Below are positions 1 through 8,411 of a stretch of DNA of 64,000 nucleotides, piece after piece. The position numbers and the translations under genes are program-made. The DNA is taken from assembly GCA_964424105.1 (NCBI GenBank), contig CAYRHJ010000035.1, positions 47,580 to 111,579 of the forward strand, given 5' to 3'. Source of the DNA: CAYRHJ01 sp964424105. Its GTDB lineage: Bacteria > Planctomycetota > Phycisphaerae > UBA1845. The notes beneath the pieces were generated by a model that was given only the letters and a program-made list of their open reading frames with translations, had not been told where the DNA came from and ran no database searches. Position 1 is the first letter of the stretch; every line of letters begins with the position of its first letter.

Positions 1-1313
1 TTCAGTACGGATATGAAGGCTTGGCCGCGGTGCTCAAAATTGACGAACTCGTCATAACTGTCGAATCCGGGACTCAACAGCACGATGTCGCCGGGTTTGG
101 CCACTGTCCGTGCCGCCGCAATCGCATCGCACATGGTTGAAAAATGTTGACACCGGTCCGCCTCGCCCGATTCCTTGACCATGGTGTCGAACACCAGCTT
201 CCCGCCCGACCCGAAACACAGCACGAGCGGGCATCGATCTTCTAACGCCGACACCAATTCTGCCAGATCATCGCCCTTGGCACGCCCGCCGATCAGGGCG
301 ACGACCTTCGCATCGAGCGATTTCAAACCCACCACCGCCGCCCGCGGACTCGTGGCCTTCGAATCGTTGATATACGTCACGCCGCCCCACGTTCCCACAA
401 CCTCCATCCGATGCGGCAGTCCCCGAAACGACGCCAATCGATGACGAATGATCGCGTCATCCATTCCCAGCAGCGAACAGGCCGCCGCCGCACAACGCGC
501 ATTGGTCACGTTGTGCCGCCCGGGAATATTCAATGCATCCACAATCAGCAACTCGGACAGGTCAACCACCGACGCCCCGAATTCGGTCGCCACCGTACGA
601 ACCTGTTTGACCAACCCCGGATCATCGAATCCCAACACCACCGGCGTCGCACGCTTCACGTTTCGCAGCATGTTCAGCTTCGCATCGAAATACGCCTCAA
701 ACGTCCCGTGCCGATCAAGATGCTGGGGCCAAACGTTTGTGATGACCGCCACGTCGGGTCGACGGGAGATTCGCGGCAATCCCGACAGTTGAAAACTCGA
801 CAGTTCCAGCACGACGACGTCCTCGTCAGTCATGTCCTTCAATTCGCCAAGAAGTGACCCGCCCCAGTTACCCCCGACGAAACTCCGCCGTACGCCATTC
901 CAATCTTTCAGACACTCACCGATCATTCCGCAGGTCGTGCTCTTGCCCGCCGAACCCGTTACCCCCACGACGCGAGCACGACAACGATGCAGAAACAAAT
1001 GGATCTCCGTCGTCCAAGCAATTCCGCGCGCCGTCGCTTCCGTGAAAAACGACGACGCCGACTGATTGACCGCCGGGCTGACAACCATCGCCTCCGCGTC
1101 GTTCAACAGCCTCGCATCGTGCCCGCCCAACTGAAACTCGATGTCCAGATCAGCCAATAGACGTGTCGAATCCGCCAGACTGTCCGCGCCGGCCTGATCG
1201 GTCACGACCACGCGCGCCCCCTGCTCCGCAAGCCACCGCGCCGCCCCGATGCCGCCACCGAATCGGCCCAACCCCATGACCACGACGCGCCGCCCGCGCC
1301 AATCATCATTCAA
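1..1313 (-). CDS. murD: UDP-N-acetylmuramoyl-L-alanine--D-glutamate ligase (partial, C-terminal end beyond window)
   Basis: Cytoplasmic Mur ligase that adds D-glutamate to UDP-MurNAc-L-Ala with ATP during peptidoglycan synthesis. The reverse strand reads through without a stop to the window edge, about 437 codons, so only a few C-terminal residues are missing. Visible are an N-terminal glycine-rich VVVMGLGRFGGG, the Mur ATP loop VVGVTGSAGKSTT, HRMEVVGTWGGVTYINDSKATSP, and near the end FDSYDEFVNFEHRG, the usual MurD ending. The likely start is TTG at 1313, 20 bases past the stop of upstream pyrF; the first ATG in frame lies inside the glycine-rich strand and is too late. The close spacing suggests co-transcription with pyrF. 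The truncation is a window artefact. Confidence 0.93.
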   Translation of the reverse strand, partial: MNDDWRGRRVVVMGLGRFGGGIGAARWLAEQGARVVVTDQAGADSLADSTRLLADLDIEFQLGGHDARLLNDAEAMVVSPAVNQSASSFFTEATARGIAWTTEIHLFLHRCRARVVGVTGSAGKSTTCGMIGECLKDWNGVRRSFVGGNWGGSLLGELKDMTDEDVVVLELSSFQLSGLPRISRRPDVAVITNVWPQHLDRHGTFEAYFDAKLNMLRNVKRATPVVLGFDDPGLVKQVRTVATEFGASVVDLSELLIVDALNIPGRHNVTNARCAAAACSLLGMDDAIIRHRLASFRGLPHRMEVVGTWGGVTYINDSKATSPRAAVVGLKSLDAKVVALIGGRAKGDDLAELVSALEDRCPLVLCFGSGGKLVFDTMVKESGEADRCQHFSTMCDAIAAARTVAKPGDIVLLSPGFDSYDEFVNFEHRGQAFISVL

Positions 1314-1332
1314 CGCCGCATCAGCGACACCA

Positions 1333-2277
1333 TCACCGCGCGACGACCGGCGATACGGACCGAATAAAATCTCGGCAGGCATGTTCCACGCACTTGTCCC
1401 ACTCGGAAGGATACTTCTCAATATAGTTCATATCTTCGTAGGCGAAGATTACGCTCCGCGACGCCGAAATGAGCGCTCCCTCGCCATCGGCGTTGAAACA
1501 CGCCTCCACGTCCGCCGGACCTCGCCCCTGCGCCCCAAATCCCGGCACCAGAAAAATGCACCGCGGCATCAGCGAACGCAACCGCCTCAGTCCCTCCGCG
1601 TCTCGCGGCGAAACGACGGCCCCAATACTACTAAATCCGCTCGAACCCACCAATCCCGCGTCGCCCGCCCAGGTATTGACCGCCGACGCCACGCGCTCCG
1701 CCACCGTCTCCCCACTCTCCAAACGCAACCCCTGAAACTCCCCCGCAGATTCATTGCTTGTCTGCACCAACACAAACACGCCCTTCCCCGAACGACGCGC
1801 CTGCTCCACGAATGGCCGAACCCCGTCGATCCCCAAATACGGATTCACCGTCACCGCATCGGGAATCATGTCCGCATCCACTTCGTCCAGCACCGGTTCC
1901 GCCACGTGTGCGTGGGCGTATCGCTCGGCTGAGTGCCCTACGTCCGCCCGCTTCACGTCCCCGATCACCATCAAGCCGGCCCCATGCGCTTCCGCCACCA
2001 GGTCATAATACGCCTCGACACCGCTCTCGTAATAGGACTCGAAGAACGCTGAATTGATCTTCACCGCCGGGACCATGGGCGCGACAATCTTGATGACTCG
2101 TCTACAAAACTCCGCGATGGCGTCCACCGCGCATTCCGCATCATGCGGGTCGTTCAACCCCTCCCGCGCGACGATGTCAGCCGGCAATCGGTCATAGACA
2201 GGGTCGATCCCCACGCAAACGGGCGCCTGTTTCTCGCGAATGGCCGCCACAAGTCGATCGGCGAAATGTCTTGTCAT
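1333..2277 (-). CDS. pyrF: Orotidine 5'-phosphate decarboxylase (type 2)
   Basis: Decarboxylates OMP to UMP, the last step of de novo pyrimidine synthesis. The 314 residues carry the OMPDC signatures: VCVGIDP (residues 20-26), the substrate-binding Lys in VPAVKINSAFFE (K73) and the catalytic GDVKRADVG (D107, K109, D112), followed by PYLGIDGVRPF. The length and the long insert fit the type 2 subfamily found in mycobacteria and planctomycetes rather than the 230-residue E. coli type. ATG start at 2277. It lies directly upstream of murD on the same strand and probably shares its transcript. Confidence 0.95.
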   Translation of the reverse strand: MTRHFADRLVAAIREKQAPVCVGIDPVYDRLPADIVAREGLNDPHDAECAVDAIAEFCRRVIKIVAPMVPAVKINSAFFESYYESGVEAYYDLVAEAHGAGLMVIGDVKRADVGHSAERYAHAHVAEPVLDEVDADMIPDAVTVNPYLGIDGVRPFVEQARRSGKGVFVLVQTSNESAGEFQGLRLESGETVAERVASAVNTWAGDAGLVGSSGFSSIGAVVSPRDAEGLRRLRSLMPRCIFLVPGFGAQGRGPADVEACFNADGEGALISASRSVIFAYEDMNYIEKYPSEWDKCVEHACRDFIRSVSPVVAR

Positions 2278-2395
2278 CCGTTCTCCACCCCCTTATTCGG
2301 CGCCATGCGCTCCATGCTATTGATGTTTGAATGGCATAATGAAAATGGCATAATGAAAATGGCGTAATGAAGTTGATCCGTTCTTGCCGTAGAAC

Positions 2396-2693
2396 CGTCA
2401 CCCCGGCGAAAGCCGGGGTCCAGGCAAACGTGCTGCCGTTCCACCCTTTCGCGGAAACGGCGACCATCATTCAATTTCTTTCCGAGCCGCGACCCTGGAC
2501 GCGACCAAGGCGGGAGCGTCCAGTATGGCATACGGACGACGCAGTCCTTGGTACGCGAACCGCGCCACTCCTGCCACAAACCACCGATCCAGGGAGCGGT
2601 CTTCGCCGGGTTCGCACGTGCCGCAACCGCCAGCCATGCGTCATTCCGGCGAACGCCAGCCATGCGTCATTCCGGCGAACGCCGGAATCCAGA
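2396..2693. repeat. REP-type palindromes and dispersed repeat in the pyrF-clpB intergenic region
   Basis: The 672-base gap between the divergent pyrF and clpB contains no convincing gene. It holds REP-like palindromes: CCCCGGCGAAAGCCGGGG at 2401-2418, a half unit at 2641-2658, and a full TTCCGGCGAACGCCGGAA at 2670-2687. Related units recur at 21525-21551, 21651-21678 and 49855-49887. Bases 2486-2607 (starting GAGCCGCGACCCTGGACGCG) recur nearly unchanged at 49914-50030, so the REP units are part of a longer dispersed module. Directly seen; mobility or function is unknown. Confidence 0.8.
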
Positions 2694-2949
2694 TTGTAAG
2701 GCGAATTTCACCCGCCTCGGACGCACAAAATCATCTCCCCATCTTCACGATCGCGGGTTCTCAAGTTGCGACAATTACGATTACCTACTGTACGCGCCCT
2801 CGCCAGCCCTGACAACCGCATCGACATCACACTGGACGAATAATACGACGTACCTATAGTTTCATGTGTGTCAAAAAAACCTGCGGAATTGTTGTCGACC
2901 GGCGGCTTCAATAACACCACGCGCTTAAACCGACGGGAATCAACGCACC

Positions 2950-5571
2950 ATGGACTTGAATCGACTGACCCAAAAATCGCAGGAAGCGCTCTCGGAAGCA
3001 CAAAACAAAGCCGTCAACTTCGGCCACAACGAAGTCGACGGAGAGCATCTTCTCGCCGCCATGATCGAGCAAGCTGAAGGCCTCGTCCCCCGCCTCCTCC
3101 GCCGGATGGAATGCGACTTGGACGGCCTCCAACAGGCCGTCGAAAGCGAATTGCAACGCCGACCTCGCGTTTCCGGCCCCGGCGTCGAACCCGGAAAAAT
3201 CTACCTTTCTCAACGGCTCTCCGAACTCATGATCGCAGCCGAAAAGGAAGCCCGCCGACTCAAGGACGAATACGTCTCCGTCGAACACTTGTTGATGGGC
3301 CTCATCGCCGAGGGCACCCAAACCGCCGCCGGGAAAATCCTCACCCAACATCAGGTCACCCGCGATCGCTTCCTCCAAGCCCTCACCCACGTCCGCGGCA
3401 GTCAACGCGTCCAAAGCGCCAATCCCGAAATGACCTACGAAGCCCTCGAACGCTATGGCCGAGACCTTGTCAAAACCGCCCGCGATGGCAAGCTCGAACC
3501 CGTGATAGGCCGCGACGAGGAAATCCGCCGCGTCGTGCGAATCCTCTCTCGCAAAACCAAAAACAATCCCGTCCTCATCGGCGAACCCGGCGTGGGCAAG
3601 ACCGCCATCGCCGAAGGGCTGGCCCATCGCATCGTCCGCGGCGACGTGCCCGAAGGCCTCAAAGACCGCAGCCTCTTCGCCCTCGACATGGGCGCCGTGC
3701 TGGCAGGGGCCAAGTACCGTGGCGAATTCGAGGAACGACTCAAAGCCGTCCTCAACGAAGTCAAACAGAGCGACGGTCGCATCATCCTCTTCATCGACGA
3801 GTTGCACACCATCGTCGGAGCCGGCAAAGCAGAAGGAGCCCTCGACGCCGGCAACATGCTCAAGCCCATGCTGGCCCGCGGCGAACTCCACTGCATCGGC
3901 GCCACTACCCTCGATGAATATCGAAAGCACATCGAAAAAGACGCCGCCCTCGAACGCCGCTTCCAACCCGTCATGGTCGATCAGCCAAACGTCGAAGCCA
4001 CCATCTCCATCCTGCGAGGCCTGCGCGAACGCTACGAAATCCATCACGGCGTCAAGATCCTCGACAACGCCCTCGTCGCCGCCGCCACGCTTTCCCACCG
4101 TTACATCACCGATCGCTTCCTGCCCGACAAAGCCATCGACCTCGTCGACGAAGCCTGCGCCATGATCCGCACCGAAATCGACTCCATGCCCGCCGAACTC
4201 GACGCCGCCATGCGCCGCGTCATGCAGCTCGAAATAGAAGAGGCCGCCCTCAAGAAGGAAAAAGACAAGCCCAGCAAGGATCGATTGGCCGCTCTGCAAA
4301 AAGAACTTCAAGACGTGCGCTCACACGCCGACGCCATGCGCGATCGCTACAACGCCGAAAAGGATTCCCTCCACGCCGTTCAAAACCTCCGCGAACAGAT
4401 CGAACAGGTCCGACACGGCATCGAAACCGCCGAACGCGCCTACGACCTCAACAAGGCCGCCGAACTCCGCCACGGCCACCTCCCCGACCTCGAACGCGCC
4501 CTGCAAGTCGCCGAGCAACGACTCCGCGAAAAGCATGGCGGCGATCGCATCCTTCGAGAAGAGGTCACTGAAAACGAAATCGCGGACATCGTCAGTCGAT
4601 GGACCGGAATCCCCGTCACAAGACTCGTCGAAGGTGAACGCGACAAACTCCTCCGGCTCGACCAAACCTTGCATCAACGCGTCGTCGGGCAAAACGAAGC
4701 CGTGCAACTCGTCGCCGACGCCGTCCTTCGCGCCCGATCCGGAATCAAAGACCCGCGACGACCCATCGGCTCCTTCATCTTCCTGGGCCCCACCGGTGTG
4801 GGCAAAACCGAACTCGCCAAGGCCCTCGCCGAAGCGCTCTTCGACACCGAGGAAAACATCATCCGCATCGACATGTCCGAGTACATGGAGCGGCACTCCG
4901 TCTCCCGACTCATCGGCGCCCCGCCCGGCTACGTCGGCTACGAAGAAGGCGGCCAACTCACCGAAGCCGTCCGCCGAAAACCCTACTCCGTCATCCTCTT
5001 CGACGAAATCGAAAAGGCACACCACGACGTCTTCAACGTGCTCCTGCAAATTCTCGACGACGGCCGGGCCACCGACTCCCAAGGACGAACCGTCGATTTC
5101 AAAAACACCGTCGTCATCATGACCAGCAACATCGGCGCCCCGCTTCTTCTGGAAGGCATCTCCGCCGACGGCACCATCACAGACCAGGCTCGCGACGCCG
5201 TCATGCGCGAAATGCGTTTGCACTTCCGGCCTGAATTCCTCAACCGCGTCGACGAGACGGTTCTATTCAAACCACTGCGACTCGACGAAATTCAGATCAT
5301 CGTCGGACTGCTGACGGACCAACTACGCCGCAGGCTCGCCGACCGCCATATCACCCTGAACATGACCGACGCCGCCACGGAATTCATCGCCCAACAAGGA
5401 TACGATCCCGTCTACGGCGCCAGACCCCTGAAACGCTTCATTCAACGCGAATTGGAAACCAAGGTAGGCCGGGAGCTGATCGCCGGCACCATTGCCGACG
5501 GGGCCACGGTGTCGGTGGACTTACAGAATGGGAAGCTCGCTGTTTTCGCGACGGGACCTAAATCAGTTTGA
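2950..5571 (+). CDS. clpB: ATP-dependent chaperone ClpB
   Basis: Hsp100 disaggregase that threads aggregated proteins through a hexameric pore, working with DnaK in the cytoplasm. At 873 residues it is the usual ClpB size. In order: the Clp N-domain double repeat (about 1-145), NBD1 with Walker A GEPGVGKT (211-218) and FIDELHTIVGAG, a coiled-coil M-domain (about 410-535, the feature separating ClpB from ClpA/C), NBD2 with Walker A GPTGVGKT (613-620) and DEIEKAH, and the C-terminal D2-small domain with GARPLKRFIQRELE. No HrcA CIRCE element is visible upstream. The ATG at 2950 follows a GGGAA ribosome-binding site. The gene converges on the next one, overlapping it by 9 bases. Confidence 0.97.
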   Translation: MDLNRLTQKSQEALSEAQNKAVNFGHNEVDGEHLLAAMIEQAEGLVPRLLRRMECDLDGLQQAVESELQRRPRVSGPGVEPGKIYLSQRLSELMIAAEKEARRLKDEYVSVEHLLMGLIAEGTQTAAGKILTQHQVTRDRFLQALTHVRGSQRVQSANPEMTYEALERYGRDLVKTARDGKLEPVIGRDEEIRRVVRILSRKTKNNPVLIGEPGVGKTAIAEGLAHRIVRGDVPEGLKDRSLFALDMGAVLAGAKYRGEFEERLKAVLNEVKQSDGRIILFIDELHTIVGAGKAEGALDAGNMLKPMLARGELHCIGATTLDEYRKHIEKDAALERRFQPVMVDQPNVEATISILRGLRERYEIHHGVKILDNALVAAATLSHRYITDRFLPDKAIDLVDEACAMIRTEIDSMPAELDAAMRRVMQLEIEEAALKKEKDKPSKDRLAALQKELQDVRSHADAMRDRYNAEKDSLHAVQNLREQIEQVRHGIETAERAYDLNKAAELRHGHLPDLERALQVAEQRLREKHGGDRILREEVTENEIADIVSRWTGIPVTRLVEGERDKLLRLDQTLHQRVVGQNEAVQLVADAVLRARSGIKDPRRPIGSFIFLGPTGVGKTELAKALAEALFDTEENIIRIDMSEYMERHSVSRLIGAPPGYVGYEEGGQLTEAVRRKPYSVILFDEIEKAHHDVFNVLLQILDDGRATDSQGRTVDFKNTVVIMTSNIGAPLLLEGISADGTITDQARDAVMREMRLHFRPEFLNRVDETVLFKPLRLDEIQIIVGLLTDQLRRRLADRHITLNMTDAATEFIAQQGYDPVYGARPLKRFIQRELETKVGRELIAGTIADGATVSVDLQNGKLAVFATGPKSV

Positions 5572-6384
5572 AAGCGACCCCTGGGCGCTTTCCGTCGATG
5601 AGTGTTTCCGTTCTGGGCCTATCCCAATTGAAAGCTCGTCTCCGGTGGATACCGTGGATTTGCCACCGGCGTGCGGGTCGGCGGGATCACGGAAACCAAT
5701 ATCCAAACGTACGAGTACGTCCGAACCTCGATGTTCGCCCATTCCCGTAAAGTTTTTCGCGATCATATCCTCGAGATTTGGGACGATGTCACATATTCGA
5801 CCAATCCCATCGGTTAACAAAATGTCTATCTTTCTGTGAAAGAGGCGGATTCGGTCGATTGGGGGATTGAGCATCGCCCCTGCTGGATTGTCAAACGGGT
5901 CCGTTCTCGTTTGAAGCTGACCCGGTGTTATTGAGTACACTCTAACGTCTGAGAAGTTGGATGTAGTAAATGTGACCCACGTAATTGTCCCCCACACTGG
6001 AAATCCCGTGGTGGGCATGTTCTTAAGTTCCTGGTCGAGATGTTGGATCGCATGACGAAATGATTCGTAGGAACCTGTCTCGCGAATGAACACTTCGGCT
6101 TCAGGAAAGCTCCTTTTCTTCACACCGGGAAGTTGTCGTATAAGCAAGCGCAATCGGTACATCGAGTCAACCATCGACCAAGCGTCCAGAAATGGGCCAG
6201 CCATATGAACTTTGGTGCTGGCGTTCGGTCTCCGACTGCTAATCGCTAATAGGGACTTGGCTAAGCGATTATAAGCTACGTCGATCATCTCGATCGCAAC
6301 ACGAATACCGTCAAAGTAGGCGCATTGTCTACTATTCATGCCACTGGGTAGTAATCGCAAGGGCGAGTCATTTGAAATCAACAT
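5563..6384 (-). CDS. Hypothetical protein, orphan
   Basis: 273 residues with no family I recognise. It has no signal peptide or membrane helix and looks like a soluble, mostly helical N-terminal half with a less structured C-terminal tail. The ATG at 6384 is preceded by a CAGGA ribosome-binding site about 9 bases upstream, which supports real coding. Its DNA is clearly richer in A+T than the neighbours, and its codon use differs from clpB. It overlaps the last 9 bases of clpB tail to tail, and the RAYT-derived repeats begin just upstream of it. Together these suggest an acquired gene, but this is inference. Confidence 0.6.
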   Translation of the reverse strand: MLISNDSPLRLLPSGMNSRQCAYFDGIRVAIEMIDVAYNRLAKSLLAISSRRPNASTKVHMAGPFLDAWSMVDSMYRLRLLIRQLPGVKKRSFPEAEVFIRETGSYESFRHAIQHLDQELKNMPTTGFPVWGTITWVTFTTSNFSDVRVYSITPGQLQTRTDPFDNPAGAMLNPPIDRIRLFHRKIDILLTDGIGRICDIVPNLEDMIAKNFTGMGEHRGSDVLVRLDIGFRDPADPHAGGKSTVSTGDELSIGIGPERKHSSTESAQGSLSN

Positions 6385-6503
6385 ACGATCATTCCTGAGT
6401 CATGCCCTTGTGGCCCACCGCTTCAGCGGCTGGGGAGTCGAATTCCTTGGGTCGTGAGTATACCGGTAGGTAATCTACCACTCAATCGATTGAAAAGGGA
6501 ATT

Positions 6504-6640
6504 GAAAAGGGGGTCAGGCTACTTTATCGACGCGGAGCACGAGGCCGAGTAAGGTTGAAGCGTGCCGCGTTCCGTTCGTACATCCGTGGCCGAGGGTTTT
6601 TACTGTAGTGTTTCAGAAATCGCGACGATTGTCCTAACCG
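6504..6640. repeat. Truncated copy 1 of RAYT-derived element
   Basis: Begins with the motif GGGGGTCAGGCTACTTTAT (around 6508-6526) also found at both ends of the next element. GTG at 6562 then reads MPRSVRTSVAEGFY, matching the N-terminus of REP-associated tyrosine transposases (Y1_Tnp family, typically MPR..RTS.ADGFYHVLNRGNGR). The similarity ends near 6605, and there is no second inverted repeat before copy 2 starts at 6645, so this is a partial unit in tandem with copy 2. Confidence 0.7.
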
Positions 6641-6644
6641 GATT

Positions 6645-6821
6645 GAAAAGGGGGTCAGGCTACTTTATTGACCGGTCACCCAAGTTGGCGTACGGTCGGA
6701 GCCTGCCTCGGGCCGTTCCTACATCCCTGGCCGATGGTTTCTACCACCTGTTGAATCATGGCAACGGCCATGCGAAGGAAGGCCACCAGAAACCCCAATA
6801 AAGTAGCCTGACCCCTTTTTC
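6645..6821. mobile_element. 177-bp miniature inverted-repeat element derived from a RAYT transposase
   Basis: Bounded by 26-base inverted repeats at 6645-6670 and 6796-6821 that differ at one position (core GGGTCAGGCTACTTTATTG). The interior is the first 32 codons or so of a RAYT gene and nothing else. The repeats are those that often flank full RAYT genes in environmental bacteria, so this reads as an internally deleted, non-autonomous derivative that would need a transposase from elsewhere. No target-site duplication is obvious. Confidence 0.75.
6703..6801 (+). pseudogene. N-terminal remnant of REP-associated tyrosine transposase
   Basis: Frame 6703-6801 reads LPRAVPTSLADGFYHLLNHG and ends KPQ-stop where the right inverted repeat begins. 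It aligns with the RAYT N-terminus, with ATG changed to CTG. The HUH catalytic motif and Tyr, which lie further downstream in intact RAYTs, are absent. The same frame continues upstream into copy 1, giving a fused open frame from 6562, which I regard as fortuitous. Confidence 0.7.
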
Positions 6822-7027
6822 ATCTCACCTATCGCCAAACCCCGTTGCCTTTCCTTCGCCAGCCGCTATCAATCCGTCAACGAGCGAGCGATGTTTCCTT
6901 TTCGAGTCGCGACCGAGTGACCGTGCGTGTACGCACACAAGCAGGTGACGCAGCGCGATCGACCAATACGCTCGACGGCCCGGATTCAAACGCCATCCCC
7001 AAGACTACAACATTGTCGAAACATTGA

Positions 7028-7999
7028 ATGACACGATGCACCGCCCACCCCATCACGGCGAAAACGACTTCCCCCGACGGGGACGCCTCGCAACACGCCA
7101 TCGGAGTCGCCTATGGCCTGGCCGCCTACGTCGCCTGGGGCCTATGCCCGATCTACTTCAAAGCCATCGCCTCCGTCCCACCTCTCGAAGTGCTCGCTCA
7201 TCGCGTCGTTTGGTCCGTCCTGCTGCTCGTCGGAATCCTCCACTTCAGCGGCCGACTCCGCAACCTCCTCGCACCCCTCCGCGACGGGCCGACCTTCCGC
7301 ACACTCACCGCCTCAACCGTCCTGATCGCCATCAACTGGTACACCTTCATCTGGGCCATCGAGCACAACCTGCTCGTCTACGCCGGCCTGGGCTACTTCA
7401 TCAACCCCTTGGTCAACGTCGCCTTGGGATTCGTCTTCCTCCGCGAACGTTTAAGACGCCTTCAATGGCTCAGCGTAGCCCTGGCGTTCGCCGGCGTCAC
7501 CTACATGACCCTGAACAGGCAGCAACTCGATACAGCCGGAGTCTTCATTGCGATCGTGCTGGCGGTCTCCTTCGCACTCTACGCCCTGCTGCGGAAGACC
7601 GTACGCGCAGACGCCATCACGGGCCTGACGTTCGAAACCGGGCTTCTTCTGTTGCCGGCAATCGCCTATCTCGTGTGGCTCGCCAATCGTGGTGAATCGA
7701 CGTTCGCCAACGTATCGCCATCCATGGATGCACTGCTCATCGCCGCCGGCGCCATGACCTCCATCCCGCTGCTTTGGTTCGCCAACGCCGCCCGCCGACT
7801 GCGACTCGCCACCATCGGCTTCCTTCAATACATCTCCCCCAGTGGCCAAGTTCTGCTGGCCATCCTTGTTTACAACGAACCATTCACCGCCTCGCACGTG
7901 GTGAGCTTCTCCTTCATTTGGACCGCCCTGCTCATTTACTCCGTCGACGCCGCCATCCTTCAGTCCAAAAGACGGTTTCCCGCTCCCCTGACTGAATAG
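7028..7999 (+). CDS. rarD: EamA-family transporter, RarD type
   Basis: Inner-membrane drug/metabolite transporter of about ten helices. The 323 residues include the RarD hallmark GLAAYVAWGLCPIYFKAIA near the N-terminus, then AHRVVWS, NWYTFIWA, LGYFINPLVNVALGF and LQYISPSGQ, all typical of RarD (named for chloramphenicol sensitivity in E. coli; substrate not established). The first 25 residues before the first helix are longer than usual and may be cytoplasmic. ATG at 7028. It stands alone between two repeat-rich gaps. Confidence 0.9.
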   Translation: MTRCTAHPITAKTTSPDGDASQHAIGVAYGLAAYVAWGLCPIYFKAIASVPPLEVLAHRVVWSVLLLVGILHFSGRLRNLLAPLRDGPTFRTLTASTVLIAINWYTFIWAIEHNLLVYAGLGYFINPLVNVALGFVFLRERLRRLQWLSVALAFAGVTYMTLNRQQLDTAGVFIAIVLAVSFALYALLRKTVRADAITGLTFETGLLLLPAIAYLVWLANRGESTFANVSPSMDALLIAAGAMTSIPLLWFANAARRLRLATIGFLQYISPSGQVLLAILVYNEPFTASHVVSFSFIWTALLIYSVDAAILQSKRRFPAPLTE

Positions 8000-8011
8000 G
8001 CCCGCGCGTTT

Positions 8012-8299
8012 GGGACCGTGACACAATCGGCGACCCGGTCGTCCCGTAGGGACGGTATGAAAATAGCCCGGCGATTCATCGCCGGGAACCCCATCGATTC
8101 GCCGACGAGAAGTCCCGGAGGGACGGCTGAAACTCCGGCGGTGGGTCAGTCGTCCCTACGGGACTCGTTCACCTCACCGGACGAACATCCGGCGATAAAT
8201 CGCCGGGCTATTCTCGATGGCCCCGCCGGGGCCTTTCTTGGGCAACGTCTCGACGACGGCGTACGCCCGTTGTGGTGCCGCCGATTGTGTCACGGACCC
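8012..8299. mobile_element. 288-bp element with terminal inverted repeats (MITE-like), copy 1
   Basis: Flanked by inverted repeats at 8012-8030 and 8281-8299 sharing 16 perfect bases (CCGTGACACAATCGGC). The interior holds at least four nested palindromes, among them GTCCCGTAGGGAC, GTCCCTACGGGAC and CCCGGCGATTCATCGCCGGG. A second copy in opposite orientation lies at 40341-40667 with the same internal order at roughly 85-90% identity by eye. No protein is encoded. The dense hairpins mean a transcript would be highly structured. Confidence 0.75.
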
Positions 8300-8326
8300 C
8301 GCGCCTTTAATCTCCAAAGAAAGTGA

Positions 8327-8355
8327 TTGACGGCAACCAAAGAACCTGCTAGCGT
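8327..8355 (+). promoter_or_regulatory. Possible sigma-70-type promoter for the Hint/TSP3 protein gene
   Basis: TTGACG at 8327-8332, a 17-base spacer, then TAGCGT at 8350-8355. The -35 box is near consensus and the -10 box weak. It lies between the inverted-repeat element and the coding start and is the best candidate seen there. Confidence 0.3.
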
Positions 8356-8411
8356 GGGGGATAGTAACGTCATTCGCCTATCCTGACGTGGTCGAATTTC
8401 AAGGCACGCCC

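Noticed and set aside
2908..4311. Long minus-strand frame opposite clpB
   Set aside because: Composition (Phe/Gly/Asp/Val-rich) is typical of antisense frames in high-GC genes; clpB is certain on the plus strand.
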